From Hymenobacter sp. GOD-10R (GTDB lineage Bacteria; Bacteroidota; Bacteroidia; Cytophagales; Hymenobacteraceae), in NCBI RefSeq assembly GCF_035609205.1, contig NZ_CP141184.1, positions 6,190,501 through 6,254,500 of the forward strand: a stretch of 64,000 bases of DNA, written 5' to 3'. Below are positions 17,407 to 26,604 of the stretch, in pieces (position 1 is the first letter of the stretch; each line of letters opens with the position of its first letter). The position numbers and the translations under genes are program-made. A model generated the notes under the pieces. It saw nothing but the letters and a program-made list of their open reading frames with translations, was not told the DNA's origin and made no database searches.

Positions 17407-18705
17407 ATGGAACACAATGACCACTTGCTGGCCGAAGCCCGCCGCTATGGCTATATTCAGGGCGACCAGGTGTGGCTCCGCGCCTTCATGGACCTGCCCG
17501 ACCGGCAGGTAGGCCAGGTCAAAGAATCTGAAGAAGCCTCTCTGCAGTATTTCGCGCAACGGTTTGAGACCTTTCGCGCGAAGGTGGAGGACCTCTTACA
17601 AAAGATCGAAGAATCTGAGAACAAGGGCTCTTTCTTGATGAAGGCCCTGCACCTGAAAGAACAAGTAGCGACGTACGACGGCCTCGGCGACTTCGAAAGC
17701 CTACACCGCCGCCTCAGCGAGGCCGAGGAAGCTATTCGGGTAACGATTGTCCGCAACCGAGAGAAGAACCTAGCTACCAAGATCAACCTGATTCAGGAAG
17801 CCGAAGCTTTACGCAACAGTCTCGATTGGCAAACAGCTGGCGAGCAGCTCAAAGAAGTGCGCCAGGCGTGGATCAAGACAGGCCCCGTTGAAAAGCAACT
17901 CACCGAGGACCTAGAGGGCCGCTTCCACCGCGCCGTGGAAGACTTCTACGTGAAGAAGAAGGAGTTCTTAGCCGAGAAGAAACAAATGGTGAACCGCGTG
18001 TACGATAAGTACCGCGACCTAATTCATAAGTCGGAAGCCATCCAGAATTCGGAAGACTTCGAGGAAACAACCAAAAAGCTCAAACAACTTCAGCAAGAGT
18101 GGAAAGACGTGGGCGGCACTTTGCCCCGCAAACAAGCCAATGAACTTTGGACGCGTTTCCGGGCAGCTCACAACCACTTCTTTGAGCGGCTGAAGGTGCA
18201 TATCAACACGCGCCGCACCGAGCCAACACCCGGCGACGACAACCTGACGCGCAAGCGTGCGCTGGTAGCCGAAGCCGAAGCTCTCCTCAATCGCCCCATG
18301 GGCGAAGCAGTAGCACGGGCGAAGGAGCTGCAAGCCGCTTGGAAAAAAGTGGGACCGGTGCGCGGTGAAGAATCTGACCGTGTGTGGGAACAGTTCATCC
18401 TCGCTTGCGACAAGGTCTTCGAGATGAGCGCCTTAGAGCACTTCATTCGTAAGCGTCAGTCGGGCGGCAATGAAACTGGCTCGCCGGAAGAGCAGGTGAA
18501 CAACCGGATTCAGGCACTGCGCGATTTCATCAAGTATGACAAGCAGGAGCAGGAAGTGTTGGAGGAAAACCTAGGTAAGCTCAGCTCATCGCCTAGCAAT
18601 GATGCCTTCCGCACCATGCTGCAAGGCAAGATCCGGGCCTTCCAACGGAAGATCCGCACCAAAAACGATTTGATCGAGCTCCTGCGTAAGCGCTTGCCTG
18701 CTTAA
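17407..18705 (+). CDS. DUF349 repeat protein
   Basis: A 432-residue, highly charged, mostly helical soluble protein made of several DUF349 repeats. Each repeat is a helical hairpin with a recurring pattern such as LQQEWKDVGGTLPRKQANELWTRF or LQAAWKKVGPVRGEESDRVWEQF. At least four copies can be seen between residues 140 and 350, and the ends form likely coiled coils. Function is not established; in Bacteroidota this protein is a widespread conserved cytoplasmic component. The gene stands alone, with the DUF2795 gene 137 bases downstream on the same strand. Confidence 0.85.
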   Translation: MEHNDHLLAEARRYGYIQGDQVWLRAFMDLPDRQVGQVKESEEASLQYFAQRFETFRAKVEDLLQKIEESENKGSFLMKALHLKEQVATYDGLGDFESLHRRLSEAEEAIRVTIVRNREKNLATKINLIQEAEALRNSLDWQTAGEQLKEVRQAWIKTGPVEKQLTEDLEGRFHRAVEDFYVKKKEFLAEKKQMVNRVYDKYRDLIHKSEAIQNSEDFEETTKKLKQLQQEWKDVGGTLPRKQANELWTRFRAAHNHFFERLKVHINTRRTEPTPGDDNLTRKRALVAEAEALLNRPMGEAVARAKELQAAWKKVGPVRGEESDRVWEQFILACDKVFEMSALEHFIRKRQSGGNETGSPEEQVNNRIQALRDFIKYDKQEQEVLEENLGKLSSSPSNDAFRTMLQGKIRAFQRKIRTKNDLIELLRKRLPA

Positions 18706-18842
18706 AAAAACATTCATTCCCTTTTTACGTTGTCCCTGCTTAAGGTGCATTTCCAAGCAGTATCACCTTGCTTTAAAGGCTAGCTTTTTGCATTTTAAAC
18801 ACCTACTTTCACTAATCTTTTTCTTTTGTAGCTCACACGACT

Positions 18843-19064
18843 ATGTACTGGACTCTGGAACTTGCCTCGTACTTGGAAGACGCTCCCTGGCCTGCCACCA
18901 AGGATGAACTGATTGATTACTCCATCCGCTCAGGCGCTCCGATGGAAGTTGTCGAGAACCTGCAAGCTCTCGAAGACGACGGCCAACCTTACGAAAACAT
19001 CGAGGAAGTATGGCCGGACTATCCGACCAAAGAGGACTTCATGTTTAACGAAGACGAATATTAA
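18843..19064 (+). CDS. Small conserved DUF2795 protein
   Basis: A 73-residue acidic protein that matches the small DUF2795 proteins conserved in Bacteroidota: WPATKDELIDYSIRSG, then VVENLQALEDDG and the acidic ending PTKEDFMFNEDEY. The fold is probably a compact helical bundle. Function is unknown. The short length agrees with the family, the start is ATG 18843, and a strong terminator follows. High sequence conservation of such a short protein suggests an essential or core role, which is inference. Confidence 0.85.
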   Translation: MYWTLELASYLEDAPWPATKDELIDYSIRSGAPMEVVENLQALEDDGQPYENIEEVWPDYPTKEDFMFNEDEY

Positions 19065-19130
19065 GAAGCACTTCGTTTTGATAGCTGTCTGAGCTGTCAA
19101 TTCTGAAACTGACTTTTAATACATTTCTGG

Positions 19131-19170
19131 CTGCGGAGTAGAACAAAGCGTTCTACTCCGCAGCTTTTTT
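19131..19170 (+). terminator. Terminator of the DUF2795 gene
   Basis: A perfect 14-bp stem, CTGCGGAGTAGAAC (19131-19144) with 19150-19163, a 5-base loop and a T run. Confidence 0.88.
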
Positions 19171-19228
19171 TATGAGCAGCCTACACCGCAACCTAACCTA
19201 AGTTTGGTACCAAGAAGCAGGCAGGCAA

Positions 19229-20395
19229 CTAGCGCCGCCCTGGTCGGCCGCGCAAGACGTGCCCAATGGACCGCAGAAAAGGCCAAGGAGTTACGGAGTT
19301 CATTACTCGCAGGTTGTCAAGCCATGAGGTGCGCTCATCCAAGAAAAAGAGAATGCGCTCCAACGGATTTTTCTGAAATAGCTGAGCGAAAATAGCCCGC
19401 GTACTCTCGCCCTTTCGCTGCATGATGTCGAGCAGCAGCGTATCAAAAAGCCCAAACTGCCATTTGTCGCCGGTCAGATCCTCGGAGGGATGCCCGGTAG
19501 CCGCTAGCGCAGCCACTAAGCGCTGCGTATGCGCCTGAATTCGGCGGAAGGCATAGCCCGTGCTCGGTTTGGCACGGCCTGCCCGCGTACCTAGGTTGAT
19601 AATGTGCTGCCCTACGCGCGCTGGCAGCGGGTGGTCTATCATCGGAATAGCACCCTGTTCCACCGCTTCGATCCGGAACTGCTGCACTCCAAGCGTCTCG
19701 CTAAGGTAGCTTCGCAGAGCCGCTTCGTACTCAGCCGTTGGCAGCACTTCTGCCGAAAACAGCGTGTATTCCACCAACGCTCGCCTGGAAGTGAAAGGCA
19801 GCACATAGATAAAGCGCGCTTCCTGGTGTTGTTCGCCACGAAAGTCCATGAACTCGACCGTAGTCGAATCAAATACGTCGTGGTCCGTTTCTACCTCCCA
19901 GCCGACAAAGTGTTGCAGCAGATAGCGATACTTGGCGAGGTCTTTCTCTAGCCTGGGAGGGCGGCTGTCGAAAGCGTAGCGTGCGGTAAAGTGTCCCGCA
20001 CTCGTGTGGGCACTTACACCAGCAGCAGTATTTTCGAGCGATTCTACCGTTCCCGTTACCCGTGTGACCTGTGGAGCAGCTTGCAGAGCGGCGTGTACAA
20101 ACTGATAAAAGTCGAGCCCGCGAATCATCTTGTAGCGGTGCTGCTTCATCGCAAAAACTTGCTCGTAGCCGGGGCTGCGAAAAGCTAGCTTGCTCCACTC
20201 GTACGCCACAATCCCATCGAAGGGCGTAGGCTCATCTGTCCAAAACGACCAGGTACGATCATTCTGGTTTTTTGCCTGAGGCTCAATTAATAAGATACGC
20301 TTGTGTTGCAGGCGGGGCTCTTGCGCAATAGCATAGGCTAGGCTCAAGCCCGCCGCACCACCGCCCACAATAAGGTAGTCGAAATCTGATTCCAC
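19229..20395 (-). CDS. crtY: Lycopene beta-cyclase
   Basis: A 388-residue flavoprotein that cyclises the ends of lycopene to beta-carotene rings. It has the N-terminal dinucleotide-binding motif IVGGGAAG (residues 9-16), the cyclase signature NDRTWSFW (45-52), and further family blocks near MIRGLDFY and FRRIQAHTQRL. The start is placed at GTG 20395 (VESDFDYLIVGGG), not at the upstream ATG 20512, because the intervening 117 bases encode a perfect terminator hairpin for the preceding gene. The resulting length is normal for CrtY. No other carotenoid gene lies nearby, so phytoene synthase and desaturase must be elsewhere. The last bases approach the 3' untranslated stretch of the DUF2795 gene. 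Confidence 0.85.
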   Translation of the reverse strand: MESDFDYLIVGGGAAGLSLAYAIAQEPRLQHKRILLIEPQAKNQNDRTWSFWTDEPTPFDGIVAYEWSKLAFRSPGYEQVFAMKQHRYKMIRGLDFYQFVHAALQAAPQVTRVTGTVESLENTAAGVSAHTSAGHFTARYAFDSRPPRLEKDLAKYRYLLQHFVGWEVETDHDVFDSTTVEFMDFRGEQHQEARFIYVLPFTSRRALVEYTLFSAEVLPTAEYEAALRSYLSETLGVQQFRIEAVEQGAIPMIDHPLPARVGQHIINLGTRAGRAKPSTGYAFRRIQAHTQRLVAALAATGHPSEDLTGDKWQFGLFDTLLLDIMQRKGESTRAIFAQLFQKNPLERILFFLDERTSWLDNLRVMNSVTPWPFLRSIGHVLRGRPGRR

Positions 20396-20400
20396 AGGTA

Positions 20401-20433
20401 AAAAAAACGGCGACAGATATGCTTCTGTCGCCG
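20401..20433 (-). terminator. Terminator of the serine-hydrolase gene
   Basis: A perfect 10-bp stem (CGGCGACAGA, 20408-20417 with 20424-20433) followed on the minus strand by seven U. It lies 24 bases after the hydrolase stop and just before the crtY start, so crtY needs its own promoter or read-through. Confidence 0.8.
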
Positions 20434-20456
20434 CTAAATAACACCCTTTTACGGGT

Positions 20457-21092
20457 TTAGTTATGCTGATAGATCGGGGCAGGCAGTGCGCCAGCCAGCT
20501 CCCGAATGGCATATAGCACGTCGGAGTCGAGCTGCGAGCTAAAGTGCTGCCGCCCCGCTAAGATGTTCACCCGCGACTGCAAGCGTTCCACCCAGAGCTT
20601 CTCATTCTCCTGATACTCCGAAGTATATGGGTCATCGTCGGAGAGCAGCACCACCAATTTATCCTGTGGGATGAGCCGGCGAGCAGCTTCGAAATCAATG
20701 GGCGCATACATCCAGTTCAGCACCTCCTGCCAAGGACTATCGACCGAAAACCAACCTGCCACGCATACTACGCCCCCAATTTGAGGCGGGGTGCTCGCAT
20801 GCTGCTCCGAAGCTTGAGCTAGGTAGTGCAAGATGGCCAGGCAACTCACACTATGCCCGATCAGGAACACATCTTGGTTAAGCTTCTCGGCAGGCAATAC
20901 TTCATTCAGGTAGCTCACAGCCCGCTCAATCACAGGAATATCCCATGAAGGCATATCGAGCAAATGAACTTGATAATCAAATTGGTCATCGGAGCTAGCT
21001 GCTTCTAGCTCCTGCTTCAGCCACGGATACCAATCGTCGGTAGGAGAACCGCCCCAGCGGGGCACCACATAGATTTGCTTGCTTGTAGACAT
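20457..21092 (-). CDS. RBBP9/YdeN-family serine hydrolase
   Basis: A 211-residue alpha/beta hydrolase of the small RBBP9/YdeN type. The catalytic triad can be read: the nucleophile Ser81 in IGHSVSC, an Asp among SDDDPYT (152-154), and His183 in AGRQHFSS. The N-terminal strand VVPRWGGSPTDDWYPWL is typical of the family. These are cytoplasmic esterases of unclear natural substrate. It is transcribed toward crtY but separated from it by a terminator, so it is likely a single-gene unit. Confidence 0.82.
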   Translation of the reverse strand: MSTSKQIYVVPRWGGSPTDDWYPWLKQELEAASSDDQFDYQVHLLDMPSWDIPVIERAVSYLNEVLPAEKLNQDVFLIGHSVSCLAILHYLAQASEQHASTPPQIGGVVCVAGWFSVDSPWQEVLNWMYAPIDFEAARRLIPQDKLVVLLSDDDPYTSEYQENEKLWVERLQSRVNILAGRQHFSSQLDSDVLYAIRELAGALPAPIYQHN

Positions 21093-21232
21093 CGTCGGGA
21101 AGTAAAACGGGTAGGATAATTACTAGTAAATTAAATTATTCTAATAAAATGATCCTATTGTTATCTAATTATTTTTTCATCAGCTTAGTTCTACCCCTTG
21201 TTAGCCGTGCCATCAGGCCAATCAACACAAGG

Positions 21233-22096
21233 TTAGAAGTTTGGCGAGAGCAGATACTTTGAATAGAAGTCGTCGATAATCTTCACAGCCGACGCGGCAT
21301 CGTCTACAATCTGTACCAGGCTCATGTCTTCGGGCGAGATGTTATGCTCCTCGTGTAGCATTACATCCTCGATCCACTTGAACAAGCCGTTCCAATAAGC
21401 AGAGCCGACCAACACGATTGGGAAGCGGCCGATTTTTCGAGTTTGAATCAACGTAATGGCTTCAAACAGCTCATCTAGGGTGCCGAAGCCACCGGGCATA
21501 CCGATAAAGCCTTGGGCATACTTCACAAACATCACCTTCCGCACGAAGAAGTAATCGAAGTTGATGATCTTATCAGGGTCGATGTAGATGTTGTTGAACT
21601 GCTCAAAGGGCAGTTCGATGTTGAGCCCCACGGAGCGGCCACCTTCGCTGCGTGCGCCTTTGTTGCCGGCTTCCATAATGCCGGGGCCACCACCCGTAAT
21701 TACACCATAACCATGGCGCACGAGTTTGGCTGCAATTTCTTCTGCTATCTGGTAATAAGGGTTTTCTGCCTTGGTGCGCGCCGAGCCAAAGATGGAAACG
21801 CACGGTCCAATCTTGGTCATTTTCTCGAAGCCTTCCACGAACTCGGCCATCACCTTAAAGATCTGCCAAGAGTCGGCAATCTTGATTTCATTCCAGTCTT
21901 TGTCGACGAAAGCCTGGCGGATGCGGTGCTCGTCGTCGAGCTGCACGGTACGCTGACCGTGGGTTTGCTCGCGAATGTCACTGATCGTCGTGACTTTGTT
22001 GTCGTTTGCGTTCGGCTTTACGATGGTTCTGCCGCTACCCTCGTTCAGTGCTTCGTCCTGGTGTTTAGTCCGACTTGTTTTTTTAAGTTTTGCCAT
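21233..22096 (-). CDS. LOG-family (lysine decarboxylase-like) nucleotide phosphoribohydrolase
   Basis: A 287-residue Rossmann-fold protein of the LOG/TIGR00730 family. The two diagnostic motifs are present: GGGPGIMEAGNKGA near residue 150 and PGGFGTLDELFE near 210. Characterised members cleave cytokinin riboside monophosphates or other nucleoside monophosphates to base plus ribose 5-phosphate; the older name lysine decarboxylase is wrong for the family. The first 45 residues are basic and low in complexity, an extension common in Bacteroidota homologues. The start is ATG 22096. The natural substrate in this organism is unknown. Confidence 0.87.
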   Translation of the reverse strand: MAKLKKTSRTKHQDEALNEGSGRTIVKPNANDNKVTTISDIREQTHGQRTVQLDDEHRIRQAFVDKDWNEIKIADSWQIFKVMAEFVEGFEKMTKIGPCVSIFGSARTKAENPYYQIAEEIAAKLVRHGYGVITGGGPGIMEAGNKGARSEGGRSVGLNIELPFEQFNNIYIDPDKIINFDYFFVRKVMFVKYAQGFIGMPGGFGTLDELFEAITLIQTRKIGRFPIVLVGSAYWNGLFKWIEDVMLHEEHNISPEDMSLVQIVDDAASAVKIIDDFYSKYLLSPNF

Positions 22097-22298
22097 TAGT
22101 ACTGTACTTTTTTGTCCGCCAAGTCGTCTTCTTCGCGCTTCATAGCCCGGACAACGTCCTTTTAAGAAAAGAATAATTGAAAAAACCCGACGGCAGCTGT
22201 GATAGAAACGCTTCTATCTTGGCGGCAAAAATCGGGGGCGTGCAAGATAGCACTTTGCCCTAATTGGGCAAGTTGTCGAGTAACTCTTCCTTTTACGG

Positions 22299-23561
22299 TT
22301 ACTTCGAACGGATAGCAATAACCGGGTCAAGGTTGGAAGCTAGCACCGCCGGAATGATGCCGGCCAGCACCCCAATTACCACCGACACCGTGAGCCCCAG
22401 GGCAATGTTGCCCGCTGTGAGCGACATAGGCAGGGCTTCCTGAGGGATAAGCGTGATGAGAAACACTAGCAGAATGCCCGTAGCGCCCCCTATCAGGCAC
22501 AGGAAAACAGCTTCGAACAAGAACTGAAACAGAATGAAGTAGTTCTTCGCCCCTAGCGACTTTTGAATCCCGATGATATTGGTGCGTTCCTTCACCGACA
22601 CAAACATGATGTTGGCAATTCCGAAGCCCCCCACCAACATGGCAAAGCTGCCAATAACGGCGCCTGCTATTCCAATTACGGAAAACAATGAGCTAATAGC
22701 GTCCGCCATCATCTCCGGCCGGTTCAGCGCAAAGTTGTCTTCCTGACGTGGCTTGAGGCCACGGATAGTGCGCAAGCGGCCCTGCATCTCGTACTCTAGG
22801 TCGAGTAGGCCGGGGTCATCGTCGCGCCCTTTCACCGCAATGGTAGGTGTCACGCCGGTCATGCTGCTGCCCGTGTTTAGGGCAAACATCTTGGTGAACA
22901 TGCCAAACGGAATGAGGCAGTTGGCATCATTGCCGGAGTTGCCCAGGAAGTTCTTACCCTCTTTTTCAAGCACGCCGATGACCACGAACTTACGGCCGCG
23001 CGTCTTGAACTCTTGCCCTATAGGTGAGCCATTGGGAAAGACATTGGCCGCAATATCAGCGCCGATAAGCGCCACGTTGCGCGCGGCTTCTACTTCTTGG
23101 TTGGTAAAGTAGCGTCCTTCGGCAATCGAGACATTGGAAACCTTCCGAAAGTCATAGCTCACGCCTTGTAAGGCGCAGCCTGCCATGCTATTGCTGCCTG
23201 CCTTGAACGTGTTGCCGCCCACTGCCGCGAAGATGGCAATGCCGTTGTTATTGCTGCTAAGCGTGCGCTGTAGCGACTGAAATTCCCGTACGGTCGGCAC
23301 TGGCCGGTTGAAGTATTTCCACCAGGGGAAATCCTTCTCAAACTTCCACGGCCACTTAGCCACATAAATCACCTTCTCGCCCAGAAAATCCATGCTCTGG
23401 CGAATATTCGTCTCTAGCGAGTCAACTACGGTAAAGACAGCAATGATGGCGAAAATCCCAACCGTAACGCCAAGCAGCGACAGCACTGTGCGGAGCAAAT
23501 TGGATCTGAGAGCTTGCCAGGCGAAGCGGAAACTCTCTAAAGTCAGGCGCAGGGCTAGCAT
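22299..23561 (-). CDS. MacB/FtsX-type ABC transporter permease
   Basis: A 420-residue permease of the MacB type. One transmembrane helix lies near residues 20-45 (LLGVTVGIFAIIAVFTV), followed by a long periplasmic MacB_PCD domain (about 50-275), then three C-terminal helices in the FtsX domain (starting at about 285, 340 and 385), including the conserved KERTNIIGIQKSLGAK segment. Such permeases work with a separate ATPase and often an adaptor, in lipoprotein release, efflux or mechanotransmission. No ATPase gene is in the neighbourhood, so the partner is encoded elsewhere. It is divergent from queA, across a repeat-rich spacer. Confidence 0.88.
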   Translation of the reverse strand: MLALRLTLESFRFAWQALRSNLLRTVLSLLGVTVGIFAIIAVFTVVDSLETNIRQSMDFLGEKVIYVAKWPWKFEKDFPWWKYFNRPVPTVREFQSLQRTLSSNNNGIAIFAAVGGNTFKAGSNSMAGCALQGVSYDFRKVSNVSIAEGRYFTNQEVEAARNVALIGADIAANVFPNGSPIGQEFKTRGRKFVVIGVLEKEGKNFLGNSGNDANCLIPFGMFTKMFALNTGSSMTGVTPTIAVKGRDDDPGLLDLEYEMQGRLRTIRGLKPRQEDNFALNRPEMMADAISSLFSVIGIAGAVIGSFAMLVGGFGIANIMFVSVKERTNIIGIQKSLGAKNYFILFQFLFEAVFLCLIGGATGILLVFLITLIPQEALPMSLTAGNIALGLTVSVVIGVLAGIIPAVLASNLDPVIAIRSK

Positions 23562-23661
23562 AGAGTAACTGAGTAGCTAAATAACTGAGTGGTTAACGAG
23601 AGGGGGTGTTGGAAGAGTTTTCAGCAAAACTCAGTCAGTCACTCAGCAACTCAGCCACTCT
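23562..23661. repeat. Imperfect inverted repeat built of ACTGAGT units
   Basis: The left arm (23562-23592) contains AACTGAGT twice, and the right arm (23629-23661) contains its complement several times (ACTCAG...). The arms align as an imperfect inverted repeat of about 31 bases around a 36-base centre. It starts immediately upstream of the permease start codon, so its RNA could fold in that leader. A similar GTGACTGAGTG lies after queA near 24824. Confidence 0.45.
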
Positions 23662-23700
23662 TTCGTGCGGAAAATTAATGATTTATCCGAGGATAGTCCG

Positions 23701-23708
23701 TACTTTCG
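23701..23708 (+). promoter_or_regulatory. Possible -7 box for queA
   Basis: TACTTTCG agrees with TAnnTTTG at all but one position and lies 49 bases before the queA ATG. No clear -33 TTTG was found at the right spacing. Confidence 0.35.
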
Positions 23709-23756
23709 TGCCCTCAAATTTTTGTTAGCTTCCCCTTCTATTGCCTTCTCCTGCCC

Positions 23757-24806
23757 ATGAAACTATCCGAGTTCAAGTTTGATCTGCCAGAAAGCTTATT
23801 AGCGCAACATCCGGCCAAAAATCGTGACGAATCACGTCTCATGGTGTTGCACCGCGATAGTGGCAAGATCGAGCATCGCATCTTCAAGGATATCATTGAG
23901 TATTTCAACGACGGGGACGCGCTGGTACTCAATGATACGAAGGTTTTTCCGGCTCGCCTCTATGGCAATAAAGAAAAAACCGGGGCTAAAATCGAAGTGT
24001 TTCTGCTTCGTGAGCTGAATACCGAAATTCACCTCTGGGACGTACTCGTGGACCCAGCCCGCAAAATCCGGGTGGGCAACAAGCTTTACTTCGGCGAGAG
24101 CGATATGGTAGCCGAGGTAATCGACAATACCACTTCCCGGGGCCGTACCATCAAGTTCTTGTTTGATGGCACTGATGAAGAGTTCTACAAGGCGCTTCAC
24201 GACCTAGGTGAGACCCCACTACCGAAAGAAGTTATTCCGCGCGAAACGGAAGCCTCCGATAAAGAGCGTTACCAAACCATCTACGCCAAGCACACTGGTG
24301 CTGTAGCTGCGCCATCTGCAGGTTTGCACTTCACTCGCGAGGTAATGAAGCGCCTGGAAATTAAGGGTGTAGATATTGCCGCTGTAACATTGCACGTGGG
24401 CCTAGGTACCTTCCGCCCAGTTGACGTGGAAGATCTCACGAAGCACAAGATGGATTCGGAGAACTTCATCGTGCCGACTGAGGCTGCTACTATTGTGAAC
24501 AAGGCACTGGATGCCAAAAAGCGGGTGTGTGCCGTTGGTACGACGACCATGCGTGCGCTGGAGTCGTCAGTATCGGCCAACAGCCGCTTGAAGCCTAATA
24601 ATGGCTGGACGGACAAGTTCATCTTCCCACCTCACGAATTCAAGATTGCGAACACGCTGCTAACCAACTTCCACACGCCGGAAAGCACGCTGATGATGAT
24701 GACGGCTGCCTTTGCTGGCTACGAGTTCCTCGTTGAAGCCTACAAGCTAGCTATCAAGGAGAAGTACAAGTTCTTCAGCTACGGCGACGCAATGCTCATT
24801 CTATAG
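23757..24806 (+). CDS. queA: tRNA preQ1 ribosyltransferase-isomerase QueA
   Basis: A 349-residue enzyme that transfers and isomerises the ribosyl group of S-adenosylmethionine onto preQ1 in the anticodon of target tRNAs, giving epoxyqueuosine. Family blocks include [19 protein letters not shown] at the N-terminus, [15 protein letters not shown], a conserved [10 protein letters not shown] segment, and VGLGTFRPV. The length is normal. Other queuosine genes are not in the window. A terminator follows after about 65 bases. Confidence 0.95.
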   Translation: MKLSEFKFDLPESLLAQHPAKNRDESRLMVLHRDSGKIEHRIFKDIIEYFNDGDALVLNDTKVFPARLYGNKEKTGAKIEVFLLRELNTEIHLWDVLVDPARKIRVGNKLYFGESDMVAEVIDNTTSRGRTIKFLFDGTDEEFYKALHDLGETPLPKEVIPRETEASDKERYQTIYAKHTGAVAAPSAGLHFTREVMKRLEIKGVDIAAVTLHVGLGTFRPVDVEDLTKHKMDSENFIVPTEAATIVNKALDAKKRVCAVGTTTMRALESSVSANSRLKPNNGWTDKFIFPPHEFKIANTLLTNFHTPESTLMMMTAAFAGYEFLVEAYKLAIKEKYKFFSYGDAMLIL

Positions 24807-24869
24807 CGTGACCCAATAGCTAAGTGACTGAGTGCTGTTCAACAACAACATTCTACGCTCAGCAAACCT

Positions 24870-24908
24870 AAAGCCCTGCTGCCTTTTGGTAGTAGGGCTT
24901 TTATTTTT
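24870..24908 (+). terminator. Terminator of queA
   Basis: AAAGCCCT (24870-24877) pairs with AGGGCTTT (24894-24901), extended by inner pairs including one G-U, and is followed by a T-rich tract. It lies upstream of the ispD start chosen here. Confidence 0.7.
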
Positions 24909-24933
24909 ACCTTCTTTACTACCTAGCTCGCTC

Positions 24934-25662
24934 ATGCCTAACTCCTCTCATAACTCAGCCACCCAGGAGGCACTCAGCCAGTCCACTTCGCCGCGCTTTG
25001 CCATTATTGTAGCTGGGGGCACGGGCACGCGCATGGGCGCCGACCGGCCCAAGCAATTTTTGGAGCTATCAGGCGAGCCTGTGTTGTTGCATACGCTACG
25101 CCGTTTTGCCGACCCCGCGGTGAGCGTGCAACTATGCATGGTGGTGTTGCCGGCCGATCAGTTTGAGACGTGGCAGCAGCTCTGCGAGGAGTTTGCTATT
25201 ACCATCCCACATACGGTGGTAGCAGGCGGCGAATCGCGGTGGGCCTCGGTGCGCAACGGCCTAGCTTCTCTGATTGATCAGCAGGAAGGTATTGTAGCTG
25301 TGCATGATGGCGTACGACCTTTGGTTTCGGCGGAGGTAATTAACACAACCTACGTGGCAGCGGCCGAGCATGGTGCCGCTATTGCGGCCGTGCCCGTGAA
25401 AGATTCGGTACGTGGGCTAGCTCAACAAGGCTCTTATGCCTTGGATCGTTCGCGCTTGCGTTTGGTGCAGACGCCCCAGTGCTTTGAGTTGAACCTATTG
25501 CGCCGCGCCTACCAGCTACCCGAGCTGCCCACCTTTACCGACGACGCCAGCGTGGTCGAGGATTTACACCCCATTCGCATGGTTGCTGGCGACTATCGCA
25601 ACCTGAAGATTACGACGCCCGAGGATCTAATTATTGCCGAGGCGCTATTGCGCTCCTTCTAG
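24934..25662 (+). CDS. ispD: 2-C-methyl-D-erythritol 4-phosphate cytidylyltransferase
   Basis: A 242-residue enzyme of the non-mevalonate isoprenoid pathway; it joins CTP and MEP to give CDP-ME. The nucleotide-binding block GGTGTRMG with PKQFL is at residues 28-43. VHDGVRPLVS, VPVKDSVR and TPQCF are the further family motifs, and TDDASVVE occurs near the end. The start is placed at ATG 24934. The frame is open back to GTG 24832, but that stretch contains the queA terminator and encodes no family sequence. Together with crtY it points to carotenoid production, although the two are not linked in an operon. Confidence 0.94.
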   Translation: MPNSSHNSATQEALSQSTSPRFAIIVAGGTGTRMGADRPKQFLELSGEPVLLHTLRRFADPAVSVQLCMVVLPADQFETWQQLCEEFAITIPHTVVAGGESRWASVRNGLASLIDQQEGIVAVHDGVRPLVSAEVINTTYVAAAEHGAAIAAVPVKDSVRGLAQQGSYALDRSRLRLVQTPQCFELNLLRRAYQLPELPTFTDDASVVEDLHPIRMVAGDYRNLKITTPEDLIIAEALLRSF

Positions 25663-25990
25663 CGCAATAGCGTATAAGTCACTAGCTCACTTGAGCTTCA
25701 AGAGCAAAAAGGCTTCGGCATTATGTCGAAGCCTTTTTGCTTTAAAACAACTTCTGCTTACGGCTAGCAAAGGAAGTAGTGGGTATTTAGCTAAAGGCTT
25801 GGGTATGGATGAGGCCTCAGTAGAGGGGTAGTAACCTTACCAGCTAGTAAACCTGTATTGCAATAGACTGGCAAAATTCTAGGGAAGCACGAAATTATTT
25901 TCAGTGCCATGCGCTGCCGCTTTGAACTAGTAGCTCAGCCGGCCGTATAGCACAACATTACCTACTCTCCCTCCCAAGCTCCTCACTACC
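25663..25990. other. Intergenic region with a strong terminator
   Basis: This 328-bp gap holds the ispD terminator (25703-25744). The rest has no open frame of note. A TTTG at 25921 followed by TATAGCAC at 25946 is a poor promoter candidate for the lipoprotein cluster. Confidence 0.4.
25703..25744 (+). terminator. Terminator of ispD
   Basis: A perfect 15-bp stem, AGCAAAAAGGCTTCG (25703-25717) with 25727-25741, with a 9-base loop and a short T run. Confidence 0.88.
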
Positions 25991-26575
25991 ATGTTTTTTA
26001 CCCGCGTTATTTCAACCGCTAGTATGGTTCTCGCCGTTGTAGCCTGCTCGCCAGATGCCAACCAGCGTGACCCCGTGGCAGACGCCAAGTTCCAGAACGA
26101 AAAACGTATTGGCGAGCAAGACATCACCAAGAAGCAGGAGCACGACGCGGAGTTCATGGTAAACAGCGCAGGACAAGGTATGCTGGAGCTTGAACTAAGC
26201 AAGCTCGCTCAGCAGAAAGCGACTACCCCGGCAGTCAAAACGTTTGCCGCACAACTTGTCCAGCAGCATGCTGATATGAGCAACAGCTTGAAGTCAGTGG
26301 CCGATAAGAAGAGTATCGTGCTGCCTACCGGCCTTGGCGCTGACCAACAGGAGCAGGTAAAAAAGCTTAGCAACCTAGGTGGTACTGCATTTGATAAGCA
26401 GTACATGGAGACCATTGTGGATGCCCACAAAGATGACGTCGACAGCTTCGACGACATGAGCGACGACGCTTATGATGGCGACATCCGAGGCTTTGCCGCT
26501 AAATATTTACCCGTTCTGAAAGAACATCTTACGTCTGCGCAACAGGTGCAGGACCAAGTAAAAGACCTTAAATAA
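25991..26575 (+). CDS. DUF4142 lipoprotein (copy 1 of 3)
   Basis: A 194-residue lipoprotein. The signal peptide ends in AVVAC, so Cys19 should be lipidated. The mature part is a DUF4142 domain: FMVNSAGQGMLELELSKLA opens the four-helix, ferritin-like bundle seen in this family, then FAAQLVQQHADMSNSL, LPTGLGADQQEQ and the ending LPVLKEHLTSAQ. The expected location is the periplasm or outer membrane. Function is not established. It is followed by three more lipoprotein genes on the same strand, two of them DUF4142 paralogues. Confidence 0.83.
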   Translation: MFFTRVISTASMVLAVVACSPDANQRDPVADAKFQNEKRIGEQDITKKQEHDAEFMVNSAGQGMLELELSKLAQQKATTPAVKTFAAQLVQQHADMSNSLKSVADKKSIVLPTGLGADQQEQVKKLSNLGGTAFDKQYMETIVDAHKDDVDSFDDMSDDAYDGDIRGFAAKYLPVLKEHLTSAQQVQDQVKDLK

Positions 26576-26604
26576 CTCGCACTCTTTATTTCACTTTCCA
26601 ACCC

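Noticed and set aside
19604-19951. Open frame of 115 codons on the plus strand opposite crtY
   Set aside because: It is antisense to the cyclase and has no family sequence.
21512-22099. Open frame of 195 codons on the plus strand opposite the LOG-family gene
   Set aside because: It mirrors the coding frame of a conserved gene and shows no recognisable motif.
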